Below are positions 36,467 through 44,750 of a DNA stretch of 64,000 bases, piece by piece. The DNA lies in contig NZ_AP021888.1 of NCBI RefSeq assembly GCF_011398155.1, forward strand, positions 2,392,001-2,456,000, read 5' to 3'. Numbering within the stretch: position 1 is the first letter of the stretch; every line of letters begins with the position of its first letter. Position numbers and translations under genes: made by a program. The notes beneath the pieces were generated by a model that saw nothing but the letters and a program-made list of their open reading frames with translations, searched no databases and was not told the DNA's origin. Source of the DNA: Thiosulfativibrio zosterae (GTDB lineage Bacteria > Pseudomonadota > Gammaproteobacteria > Thiomicrospirales > Thiomicrospiraceae).

Positions 36467-36588
36467 TCGCCAGCCAACCTGCTTATCTGAGTCGTTGCCA
36501 TAACGACTCAGTCAAACTGTCTTTTCATAGCAGTCAAAATTGAGTAAAATTTTGACCTCTTAAACTTTTCTACAAGTGAACAATCCAC

Positions 36589-37746
36589 ATGACAGATGCA
36601 CCTTTTAACGACGCAACCCCCTTTGCCGAGATTCAATCGTCAGAAAATGATCCGATTGTTCACATTGACAAGGTCACCAAAACCTTTGGTAATGTGTATG
36701 CGGTGGATGATGTCAGTTTAAAAATTTACCAAGGTGAGTTTTTTTCACTGCTTGGCGGTTCTGGTTGCGGCAAAACCACCTTACTTCGCATGCTGGCTGG
36801 CTTTGAAAAACCGACCACCGGTCGCATTTATTTGGATGGTCAAGATGTGACCGATTTACCGCCTTATGAACGCCCACTTAACATTATGCTGCAGTCCTAT
36901 GCGTTGTTTCCGCACATGACCGTTGCCGACAATATTGCATTTGGTCTTAAGCAAGAATCCATGCCCAAAGCTTTGCGCCAAGAGCGGGTGCGCGAAATGA
37001 TGGCCTTGGTGCAAATTGAAAAACTCGCCAATCGCAAACCCCATCAACTGTCAGGTGGACAAAAACAGCGCGTTGCTTTGGCACGCTCTTTAGCCAAACA
37101 CCCCAAAATTTTATTGCTCGACGAACCGCTCGGCGCACTCGATAAACGCCTGCGTGAACAAACCCAGTTTGAACTGGTCAATATCCAAGAACGCCTCGGC
37201 ATTACCTTTATCGTGGTCACCCACGACCAAGAAGAAGCCATGACCATGTCTTCGCGTATTGCGCTGATGAACGAAGGGCGTGTTATGCAGGTCGACAGTC
37301 CGCGTCGCTTGTATGAATATCCGTCTTCGCGTTACAGTGCCGAATTTATTGGATCCATTAACCTGTTTGCAGGCACCGTGATTTCGCAAGAAGATAATTT
37401 GGTATTGATTGATTGCGAAGAAGCCGGCACTCAAATCAGTGTGCAACACTCTCAGCCACTGGTGAGCGGTATGGATGTCACTGTTGCCGTGCGCCCCGAA
37501 AAAGTGCGCCTAAGCTCAGAGCTGGACAAAACGCTTGCCCCCCATGCACCTAACCAACTGCAAGGGGTTATCAAAGAGATTGCCTATTTAGGCGATGTGT
37601 CTATTTATCATGTGGACTTGCCCAGCGGTAAACGGGTGCAATTTACCCAATCAAACGTGCAAGCCCTTGCCGAACAACCCTTAAACTGGGACGATCAAGT
37701 TAATATCAGCTGGCAAGCCAACGCCTGCAGCTTGTTGGTTGAATAA
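36589..37746 (+). CDS. potG: Polyamine ABC transporter, ATP-binding protein
   Basis: A 385-residue ABC ATPase with Walker A GGSGCGKTT, signature LSGGQKQRVALARSLA, Walker B ILLLDEPLGALD and the switch histidine in VVTHDQEEA. The C-terminal TOBE domain (about 300-385) is usual for the spermidine/putrescine/iron group. It powers uptake through PotH and PotI. The next gene's ATG lies directly after its stop codon. Confidence 0.94.
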   Translation: MTDAPFNDATPFAEIQSSENDPIVHIDKVTKTFGNVYAVDDVSLKIYQGEFFSLLGGSGCGKTTLLRMLAGFEKPTTGRIYLDGQDVTDLPPYERPLNIMLQSYALFPHMTVADNIAFGLKQESMPKALRQERVREMMALVQIEKLANRKPHQLSGGQKQRVALARSLAKHPKILLLDEPLGALDKRLREQTQFELVNIQERLGITFIVVTHDQEEAMTMSSRIALMNEGRVMQVDSPRRLYEYPSSRYSAEFIGSINLFAGTVISQEDNLVLIDCEEAGTQISVQHSQPLVSGMDVTVAVRPEKVRLSSELDKTLAPHAPNQLQGVIKEIAYLGDVSIYHVDLPSGKRVQFTQSNVQALAEQPLNWDDQVNISWQANACSLLVE

Positions 37747-37747
37747 T

Positions 37748-38662
37748 ATGTCGGCAGTTACTCTATCACTTAAAAACAAGCCCTGGGGCAAACTCGCACT
37801 CATAGGTACGCCCTGGTTTTGGTTGGCACTGTTTTTTGCACTGCCGTTTTTATTCGTTTTAAAAATCAGCCTCTCTGAAGCGGCGCTGATGCAGCCGCCC
37901 TATATGCCGTTTATCCGCGACATTGAAGACGGCTTAGTGACCCTGGCAATCAACTTTGGCAACTATGCGATTTTATTTGAAGACCCGCTGTACCGCACCG
38001 CACTCGAAAACTCGGTCACCATTGCCGGTATTTCAACCCTCATCGCTTTATTGATTGGTTACCCCATGGCCTACGCCATTGCCAAAGCACCGCAACATTG
38101 GCGTTTGCCACTGTTAATGCTCATTATCCTGCCGTTTTGGACTTCTTTTTTAATTCGGGTGTATGCCTGGATTGGCATTCTTAAAAATAACGGCCTCATC
38201 AATAACTTTTTAATGTGGCTGGGTATTACCGACCAACCCATCGAAATGCTCTACACCCCAATTGCGGTGTATGTGGGCATTGTTTATTCCTATTTACCCT
38301 TTGTCATTTTGCCGCTCTATGCCACGCTGATTCGCATGGACGACTCCTTACTCGAAGCGGCGGCCGACCTAGGTTGTAAACCTTGGAAGCAGTTTTTAAC
38401 CATTACCCTACCGCTATCGATGCCTGGCATTATTGCTGGTGGAATGCTGGTATTTATTCCTGTGATGGGTGAATTTGTTATCCCAGATTTGTTGGGTGGC
38501 CCCAACTCTTTGATGATAGGTAAACTCATGTGGACTGAGTTTTTTAATAACAAAGATTGGCCGGTGGCATCTGCCTTGGCAGTGGTGTTGCTCACGGTTT
38601 TAATCATTCCGTTTGTGCTGTGGCAACACTATGAACGGCGTCAGGAGGAGAAATCACTGTGA
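37748..38662 (+). CDS. potH: Polyamine ABC transporter permease PotH
   Basis: A 304-residue inner-membrane permease with six helices and the EAA loop LEAAADLGCKPWKQF that contacts the ATPase. The start at 37748 is a normal ATG one base after the potG stop; a longer frame from a TTG at 37739 is not supported. The stop overlaps the potI start by four bases (GTGA). Confidence 0.92.
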   Translation: MSAVTLSLKNKPWGKLALIGTPWFWLALFFALPFLFVLKISLSEAALMQPPYMPFIRDIEDGLVTLAINFGNYAILFEDPLYRTALENSVTIAGISTLIALLIGYPMAYAIAKAPQHWRLPLLMLIILPFWTSFLIRVYAWIGILKNNGLINNFLMWLGITDQPIEMLYTPIAVYVGIVYSYLPFVILPLYATLIRMDDSLLEAAADLGCKPWKQFLTITLPLSMPGIIAGGMLVFIPVMGEFVIPDLLGGPNSLMIGKLMWTEFFNNKDWPVASALAVVLLTVLIIPFVLWQHYERRQEEKSL

Positions 38663-39489
38663 AAAAAAATCGCTTTCCTCTGCTTTTGACGCTCTTGGTG
38701 TTTGGGTATGCCTTTTTATATGGCCCCATTTTAAGTCTGATTATTTACTCTTTTAACGAAAGCCGACTGGTGACCGTTTGGGGTGGTTGGAGTACTAAAT
38801 GGTATGGCGAGCTCATGCAAAACCAAGCCATTTTGGATGCCGCACTCCTGAGTTTAAAAATCGCCGCCATCAGCGCCAGCTTTGCGGTGATTTTAGGGAC
38901 CATGGCCGCCTTGGCATTGGTGAGATTTAAACGCTTTAAAGGCAAAACCGCTTTAGAAATTATGGTCGCCGCCCCCATGGTAATGCCCGATGTGATTTTA
39001 GGCTTAGCCTTATTACTGCTGTTTGTAGCGATGAGTGACTTTATTGGCTGGCCCGATGGCCGCGGACAAACCACCATTGCCCTCGCACACACCACCTTTG
39101 CGCTGGCTTATGTCACCGTGGTGGTGCGTTCGCGCATTGCCCATTTAGATCAAAGCCTAGAAGAAGCCGCCATGGATTTAGGTGCAAAACCGCTCAAAGT
39201 CTTTTTTGCCATTACCCTACCCATTATTGCGCCTGCCTTGGTGGCGGGTTGGTTGCTGGCATTTACCTTGTCGCTAGATGATTTAGTCGTCGCCAGTTTC
39301 GTGTCTGGCCCTGGTTCAACCACCTTGCCCATGGTGGTCTATTCCAGTGTCCGCTTAGGCGTAAGCCCGCAAATTAATGCACTCGCCACCCTGATTGTTG
39401 TGCTGGTGAGCTTGGCAGTGGCCATCGCCGGTTATGTGATGTATCGCCAAGAAAAACAAAAGCAGGCAGAGATAAACGCAGGCAACTAA
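38659..39489 (+). CDS. potI: Polyamine ABC transporter permease PotI
   Basis: A 276-residue inner-membrane permease with six helices and the EAA loop LEEAAMDLGAKPLKVF. It starts at GTG preceded by a strong AGGAGG. It pairs with PotH to form the channel of the putrescine importer. A terminator that includes the dispersed palindrome ends the operon. Confidence 0.92.
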   Translation: MKKNRFPLLLTLLVFGYAFLYGPILSLIIYSFNESRLVTVWGGWSTKWYGELMQNQAILDAALLSLKIAAISASFAVILGTMAALALVRFKRFKGKTALEIMVAAPMVMPDVILGLALLLLFVAMSDFIGWPDGRGQTTIALAHTTFALAYVTVVVRSRIAHLDQSLEEAAMDLGAKPLKVFFAITLPIIAPALVAGWLLAFTLSLDDLVVASFVSGPGSTTLPMVVYSSVRLGVSPQINALATLIVVLVSLAVAIAGYVMYRQEKQKQAEINAGN

Positions 39490-39510
39490 AAAAAGGGCTT
39501 TTAAACGCAA

Positions 39511-39557
39511 AAAGGCGCTAAATTTAACCAGGCCTGGTTAGATTTAGCGCCTTTTTT
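39511..39557. terminator. Terminator built around a CCAGGCCTGG palindrome
   Basis: AAAGGCGCTAAAT (39511-39523) pairs with ATTTAGCGCCTTT (39542-39554), and between them TTAACCA GGCC TGGTTAG extends the stem almost to the centre; six T follow. It lies after potI and before a convergent gene, so it may work in both directions. The core copy CCAGGCCTGG is at 39528-39537. Confidence 0.85.
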
Positions 39558-39591
39558 GGTTTATTAACCCATATTTAGATTAATTTAGACT

Positions 39592-40131
39592 TTATTTTGG
39601 CTGGTCTAATGCGCCAATTCTGGCAACCGTATAATCACCCGTTTGGGTATTTAATTCGTAGATATTAAAGTTGGTATTAATATCAAACGTATTCAAACGG
39701 CTTGCATAGTTGGTAGACAAACTGCCTTCTGGCGAATGCACACGATGGAAAACATGAATACCCCAGCCTAAAATAGCCGCACCTTCATAAATGGTTTCAC
39801 CATTGTGCTTAATGCCTTGTTGCGACACTTCAAACTTTTCAATCTGACCATGCGCTTTAGAATACAACTCCACCAAACGCTTACCTTGATGCACCACCAA
39901 TTTGTCTTCTTGGTCGGTATGCATATACCAAAACCAGGTATCGTTGCCTGCAATTAAAGGACTTTTCCCGCCTGGCTCATGAATTACCAAGTCAATTCCA
40001 GACAAACCTTCCAACACCCCTTCGACGCTGTAAAAGTTCACTTTTGGCGTTGCACGCAGTGGCTTTAGAGGGATAATAAAACACAAATTTTCAATATAGG
40101 TCTGACGTTGACCCACTTCAATAGACAACAT
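39592..40131 (-). CDS. Conserved hypothetical protein, possibly cupin-like
   Basis: A 179-residue soluble protein of unknown function with no signal peptide. It is rich in predicted beta strands, with HEPGGKSPLIAGNDTWFWYMH, KLVVHQGKRLVELYS and VFHRVHSPEGSLSTNYASR; the spread of histidines and strands recalls a cupin-type barrel, but this is a weak guess. ATG is preceded by TAAGGAG. It is divergent from the signalling genes that follow and convergent with potFGHI. Confidence 0.7.
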   Translation of the reverse strand: MLSIEVGQRQTYIENLCFIIPLKPLRATPKVNFYSVEGVLEGLSGIDLVIHEPGGKSPLIAGNDTWFWYMHTDQEDKLVVHQGKRLVELYSKAHGQIEKFEVSQQGIKHNGETIYEGAAILGWGIHVFHRVHSPEGSLSTNYASRLNTFDINTNFNIYELNTQTGDYTVARIGALDQPK

Positions 40132-40383
40132 GGCACTAAGCTCCTTAACAAGCTCAAATTAATTTAAAAATAATGCTGCCACACCGTTGTGCCAAGCTAA
40201 TATAAGATTTCGCTAATGTATCATATTTTGGCTCATCAAATATGCTGAAAATTGCATATTTTTCAGCTTCTTATACAACTATACCCTTACCATTACTACT
40301 GATTTACTGGATTCAGTTTCTAAAACAAAGCATTTTGAAGTATCATTATTAACGTTATTTAATACTGAGAAAGACGCAGCTTT
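40132..40383. other. 252-base divergent intergenic region
   Basis: AT-rich spacer between the hypothetical gene and the CheY-like gene. It holds an inverted repeat GCTGAAAA / TTTTCAGC (40244-40251 and 40260-40267) that could be an operator, as neither neighbour ends here. No convincing promoter pair or coding sequence was seen. Confidence 0.4.
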
Positions 40384-40758
40384 ATGAATTCGAGTTTAAA
40401 ATTTTTAATTGTGGATGACATGCCGCAAATGTGCAAAATCATTTACTCTATTTTGACTGACCTTGGCTGGAAAAACATTACCATCGCTACTAGCGGTGAA
40501 AAGGCCTTAAAGCTCTTACAAGAAAAAGAATTCGATGTCATGCTACTGGACAACAATATGCCGGGCATGGAAGGTTTAGAGGTCTTAGAACAACTGCAAA
40601 AATTGAACATTACCACTAAACCTAAAGTGATGATGTTAACCGCTGATCGAAAAATGACCACTGTCCAAGCAGCGATTAAACTTGGGGTATCTGACTTTTT
40701 GGTTAAACCTTTTAAACCGCAAACTCTGCTTGAAAAGATAGAAAAACTTGGCTTGTAA
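40384..40758 (+). CDS. Single-domain response regulator (CheY-like)
   Basis: A 124-residue stand-alone receiver domain. The acidic pair is VDDMPQMCK, the phospho-acceptor Asp lies in VMLLDNNMPGM (about residue 55), the threonine in MMLTADRK and the lysine in FLVKPF, so phosphorylation should be possible. No output domain is attached. It lies 60 bases before the hybrid kinase gene and probably receives phosphate from it, an inference from position. Confidence 0.9.
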   Translation: MNSSLKFLIVDDMPQMCKIIYSILTDLGWKNITIATSGEKALKLLQEKEFDVMLLDNNMPGMEGLEVLEQLQKLNITTKPKVMMLTADRKMTTVQAAIKLGVSDFLVKPFKPQTLLEKIEKLGL

Positions 40759-40818
40759 ATGAAGCACTTCATTTAACCACCCAAAATTTACTTTTGTCTG
40801 GAAAGGAAACCTAAAACC

Positions 40819-42870
40819 ATGAGCCAAGAAAATCCATTGATTGCAGAAATTCGAACGCTGCAAACAAATTTTGAAGCCCTAACCAGCAAACTCAGTAAAG
40901 ACATTCACCGCCATGACAAAATTATGGCGCGCAGTGATAAACGCCAAAAACGCGAATATGATGAACTTCAACAGCGCCTCACCGAAATCGAAGCGCTGCA
41001 CGCCGAACTCCAACAAGCCAACCAACAACTCGAGAAAAAAGTTGAAGAGCGCACCCTAGAATTAAACGCTGCCCTGCTCAAAGCGGAAGAAGCCACCAAA
41101 GCCAAATCTGAGTTTTTGGCCAATATGAGCCATGAAATTCGCACGCCCATGAATGCCATTATCGGCATGGCCTACTTAGCTCTGCAAACCAACCTTGACC
41201 CCAAACAACGTAATTATGTTTCTAAAGTCCATAAAGCCGGTGAAAATTTGCTGGGCATTATTAATGACATTCTCGACTTCTCAAAAATTGAAGCGGGCAA
41301 ACTCTCCATGGAAAGCATCCCACTGAATTTAGAAGAAGCACTGGAACACTTTTCAACCATCATTGGCGTCAAGGCTGAAGAGAAAAATCTTGCGATTGTG
41401 TTTGAGGTTGCGCCCAATGTCCCCAAAGACTTAATGGGCGACCCTCTTCGCTTGGGGCAAATATTGCTCAATCTTGGCAGCAACGCCATCAAGTTTACCG
41501 ACCAAGGTCAAGTCACACTTAGCATCGACTTAGTAGAGTCTACTGCGGACAGTGTCATGCTCCACTTTGCGGTACAGGATTCTGGTATCGGCATGACACC
41601 AGAGCAATGCGCCAAACTTTTTAAGTCTTTCAGCCAAGCGGATACGTCCACTACCCGAAAATATGGCGGCACAGGACTTGGGTTAGCCATTTCCAAAACA
41701 CTGGTTGAATTGATGCAGGGTAAAATTTGGGTTGAAAGTGAAGCTGGAAAAGGCTCAACCTTTCACTTTCATGCGCAATTCGCACGCCAAACTGAGGCAG
41801 ACTTACAAAAGCTCATGGCGGATGCCTCTGAAACCGCTCAATTAGAAACGGCTATCTTATCTCTATCTGGTGCTCGACTCTTATTAGTTGAGGACAACAC
41901 CATGAACCAAGAGTTAGCTGCCGAACTGCTGGCGCATATTGGCGTGCAGATTGTCATCGCCAATCATGGGCAAGAAGCCCTGGATATTCTTGCTCAAGAT
42001 GCCGATTTTGATGCCGTTTTGATGGATTGCCAAATGCCAGTAATGGATGGTTTTGTCGCTACTAAACATATCAAAGGCAATCCAACCTTTGAACAACTGC
42101 CGGTCATCGCGATGACCGCCAACACCTTTGCCGACCGTGAAAGCGAATTTTCAGATGCCGGCATGATTGATTATGTGGGTAAACCGATACATCCTCAATC
42201 CCTTTATAAAACCTTGACCAAATGGGTCAAAATCAATACAGAACGCCAGCAAAGCGCCCCTTTACAAAACACATCCAGTGCCCTAGAGACATCAATAATC
42301 ATCGACCTCAGCAATTTCAGCGGCATCAATATCGATGAAGCTCTGACCTTTTTCAATGGCTCTGAAAATTTATTGAGCCGCAACTTAAAGCGCTTTAGCC
42401 AAGATTATGCGCATGCATTGGCGGACTTGACCGATTTAATGGCCAAAGACGACCTTGCCGGTAGTATACGACACGCCCATATGCTTAAAGGTTTAACCGC
42501 AACTTTGGGCATGCAAGCCATCAGTGCCGATTTCGGGGCATTAGAAAACGGATTGTTAGCCAATCAAAACACCCAAGACATTCAAATCCCAGAAAATCTA
42601 GTGACGGCCTATGGCGAGATGATTAGTCAACTGACAGAACATTTTGCACAAGATACTCAAACTGCTCAGATGAATGAAACCCCTTGGTCGACGATCAAAA
42701 GCCAGCTAATTCAGATGTGTGAAGATTTTAGCGGTGAAACCTTTGAGTATTTCGAAACGCATCAAACCAGCATTCAAAACGCAGTTACACTTGAAGATTT
42801 TGAGTACTTAAAACAGACGATTAATGACTTTGAATTTGATGAGGCACTTGAACGACTGCAAAGTTTGTAA
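40819..42870 (+). CDS. Soluble hybrid histidine kinase (HisKA-HATPase-REC-HPt)
   Basis: A 683-residue kinase with no membrane helix or recognised sensor domain. Order: N-terminal coiled coil (1-95), HisKA with the phospho-His105 in [14 protein letters not shown], HATPase (N box [10 protein letters not shown] boxes SGIGM and [10 protein letters not shown]), receiver with Asp403 in [11 protein letters not shown], and HPt with His554 in HMLKG. Residues 5-51 align without gaps with residues 7-53 of the convergent HD-GYP protein (shared core [12 protein letters not shown]). The same coiled coil may dock both proteins onto one partner, probably the SiaC-like protein encoded nearby. It is preceded by GGAAAGGA. 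Confidence 0.9.
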   Translation: MSQENPLIAEIRTLQTNFEALTSKLSKDIHRHDKIMARSDKRQKREYDELQQRLTEIEALHAELQQANQQLEKKVEERTLELNAALLKAEEATKAKSEFLANMSHEIRTPMNAIIGMAYLALQTNLDPKQRNYVSKVHKAGENLLGIINDILDFSKIEAGKLSMESIPLNLEEALEHFSTIIGVKAEEKNLAIVFEVAPNVPKDLMGDPLRLGQILLNLGSNAIKFTDQGQVTLSIDLVESTADSVMLHFAVQDSGIGMTPEQCAKLFKSFSQADTSTTRKYGGTGLGLAISKTLVELMQGKIWVESEAGKGSTFHFHAQFARQTEADLQKLMADASETAQLETAILSLSGARLLLVEDNTMNQELAAELLAHIGVQIVIANHGQEALDILAQDADFDAVLMDCQMPVMDGFVATKHIKGNPTFEQLPVIAMTANTFADRESEFSDAGMIDYVGKPIHPQSLYKTLTKWVKINTERQQSAPLQNTSSALETSIIIDLSNFSGINIDEALTFFNGSENLLSRNLKRFSQDYAHALADLTDLMAKDDLAGSIRHAHMLKGLTATLGMQAISADFGALENGLLANQNTQDIQIPENLVTAYGEMISQLTEHFAQDTQTAQMNETPWSTIKSQLIQMCEDFSGETFEYFETHQTSIQNAVTLEDFEYLKQTINDFEFDEALERLQSL

Positions 42871-42888
42871 AACATTAGACCTCTATAT

Positions 42889-42917
42889 AAAAAGCCGCTA
42901 TTTTTAGCGGCTTTTTA
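42889..42917. terminator. Bidirectional terminator between convergent signalling genes
   Basis: AAAAAGCCGCTA pairs with TAGCGGCTTTTT around a short T loop; A and T runs flank both sides, so it can end both the hybrid kinase and the HD-GYP transcripts. Confidence 0.9.
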
Positions 42918-42941
42918 AATGGCTTTACTCGTGCAAAGGTC

Positions 42942-43742
42942 TCAATGAATCTCATCTCGCAAACGATCTCGAATGGCTAAAAACTCATCTAGATGTTCAA
43001 AGAAGATATCGACCAATTGCGGATCAAAATGCTGTCCACGCTCCTCACGAAACAGTTTGAAAATTTTTTCATCTTCCCAAGCTTTTTTGTAACAACGGTC
43101 ACTGCCTAAGGCATCGAACACATCCGCTATGGCGGTAATTCTGCCGTAGATATGAATGTCTTCACCGGCTAAACCTCTCGGATAGCCTGTGCCGTTATAT
43201 TTTTCATGATGTTCGTACGCCAGAGTCGCAGCCATTTTTAACAGTGGACGTTGCGAATGTTTAAGCATTTCATAACTGAGTTGCGCATGCGATTTCATAA
43301 TTTCATACTCTTCATCGTTAAAGCGCCCAGGTTTGTTTAAAATCGCATCCGCAATCGCAACTTTACCAATATCGTGCATCGGACTGGCCTGTTTCAGCAT
43401 TTCCGCTTCTTTTTCATCCATACCGTAGTATTTGGCCAATAAGTAAGAATATTCTGCCACCCGCTTTACATGGTTGCCGGTTTCTTTACTACGACTTTCA
43501 CCTATGGCCCCCATGGTAAAGACCACTTCTTTTTGAGTTTCTTCTATTTCTTGTTGGAGCGCCTTTACTTCAGCAAAACGAGCTTGAAGCTCATCATATT
43601 CTTGCTTTTGGCGTTTATCGCTGCGAGCCATAATCTTATCGTTACGATGGATGTCTTTAATCATTTTTTCAGACATGGCTAGAAACTCTTTTTTAAGAGC
43701 CTCTATCTCCGCAATCAATGGATTTTGATTATCATCACTCAT
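42942..43742 (-). CDS. HD-GYP c-di-GMP phosphodiesterase with SiaD-like stalk
   Basis: A 266-residue soluble protein. Residues 1-72 form a coiled coil nearly identical in its core ([12 protein letters not shown]) to that of the hybrid kinase encoded opposite. Residues 73-266 form an HD-GYP domain with HD at 123-124 (MHDIGK), HHE at 178-180 and GYP at 186-188, so c-di-GMP hydrolysis to GMP is likely. It follows the siaC-like gene by 18 bases as the last gene of the operon, the position held in Pseudomonas aeruginosa by the diguanylate cyclase gene siaD. The N-terminal stalk is inferred to be the SiaC contact. Confidence 0.88.
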   Translation of the reverse strand: MSDDNQNPLIAEIEALKKEFLAMSEKMIKDIHRNDKIMARSDKRQKQEYDELQARFAEVKALQQEIEETQKEVVFTMGAIGESRSKETGNHVKRVAEYSYLLAKYYGMDEKEAEMLKQASPMHDIGKVAIADAILNKPGRFNDEEYEIMKSHAQLSYEMLKHSQRPLLKMAATLAYEHHEKYNGTGYPRGLAGEDIHIYGRITAIADVFDALGSDRCYKKAWEDEKIFKLFREERGQHFDPQLVDIFFEHLDEFLAIRDRLRDEIH

Positions 43743-43760
43743 GATTCAACTCTTCTGAAA

Positions 43761-44144
43761 TTAAACGGTCACTAGCTTGATGCTCAGGTCAGGAAAATCA
43801 TCAATAAAATCTTCGCCAGCTTCCATGGCACTTTCGTTTTCTTCGTCATAACACCAGTCAATGGTAATACCGACCGAATCTTTGTGTTCGTTGAGTAAAT
43901 CAAAGAAATCAAAAAACAACTTTGAACTACTGGAGTTAAAGTAGGTAATTTCAAATTTAACCTTTAGAGATGGCACGCTGTCTTGTACGAAATAATCGGT
44001 CAACCAAACCATTACAGGCTTGTAAAACTCAAAGGTGTTTTCTGGGTAAGACTTGCCTTTAATCTCTATCTGCCCCTCAGGACTCATCTTAATGCTTGGG
44101 GTATATTGTGTTTCTTCTATTAACAATTCATTCATGGCAATCAA
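43761..44144 (-). CDS. siaC: SiaC-like regulatory phosphoprotein (DUF1987)
   Basis: A 127-residue small cytosolic protein of the SiaC/DUF1987 family, in which a phosphorylatable Thr/Ser lies in a fold related to anti-anti-sigma factors. Family features include IEETQYTPSIKMSPEGQIEIKG (core: TPSIKMSPEG), YPENTFEFYKPVMVWL and FEITYFNSSSSKLFFDFFDLL (core: ITYFNSSSSK). In Pseudomonas, unphosphorylated SiaC activates SiaD; SiaB phosphorylates and SiaA dephosphorylates it. Its start overlaps the siaB stop by four bases. Start could also be at the second methionine (MNELLIEE). Confidence 0.82.
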   Translation of the reverse strand: MIAMNELLIEETQYTPSIKMSPEGQIEIKGKSYPENTFEFYKPVMVWLTDYFVQDSVPSLKVKFEITYFNSSSSKLFFDFFDLLNEHKDSVGITIDWCYDEENESAMEAGEDFIDDFPDLSIKLVTV

Positions 44145-44695
44145 TCACCCTTCTTCATAGGCACTATGGCTTTTAAATTAAAAAAATACTTATTATTTTC
44201 AGCGGGAGAAAACGAGTACTCTAGCCGTTCACAGCGTTTCGCAATTTCATAAAACCCTATACCGCCGCCAACATCATGTTTATCGCGACCACTTTTGCGC
44301 AATTCACGATAGCGTTTTTTGATTTCATCATTACTCATACCCTGCAATTCGGCCAGTTTAGGTTCCATTTTTTCCATGTCGCTGACATCGACAACATTTT
44401 GACTTTCTACATAATAATACTCAGGCAGGCGTTTTCCAACCAAAATTATGCCCTCAGGCTTTCTGGAGTTATCGAGAGCTGTTAAATCTCTTGAGTAATT
44501 CATCATATTCTGCGCCATCTCTATAAAAATCGTATAGATATGCGCTGAAACGCCTAAGTTTAATCCGCCATAATCAGTTTCTTGTTCCAAAGAAGTCATC
44601 ATCGCTGAAATCAGTGATTGTGATAAAAAGCCGGTATAGGCTAAAAACACAATCCCTTCTTTATCGGTTAACTCTTTAATGGATTGTATATTCAT
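44141..44695 (-). CDS. siaB: SiaB-like protein kinase
   Basis: A 184-residue protein of the SiaB family, GHKL-type kinases that phosphorylate SiaC. The N box appears as IEMAQNMMNYS (Glu59, Asn63, Asn66) and a glycine-rich G box as DVGGGIGFYEIA (about 147-158). It lies between the phosphatase gene and siaC with overlapping codons, so stoichiometric expression is expected. Confidence 0.8.
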   Translation of the reverse strand: MNIQSIKELTDKEGIVFLAYTGFLSQSLISAMMTSLEQETDYGGLNLGVSAHIYTIFIEMAQNMMNYSRDLTALDNSRKPEGIILVGKRLPEYYYVESQNVVDVSDMEKMEPKLAELQGMSNDEIKKRYRELRKSGRDKHDVGGGIGFYEIAKRCERLEYSFSPAENNKYFFNLKAIVPMKKGD

Positions 44696-44750
44696 ACGTC
44701 GTAAATCCCCCTACTTGTCATTCTAAACTGGCTCACAACATGCAACATTG

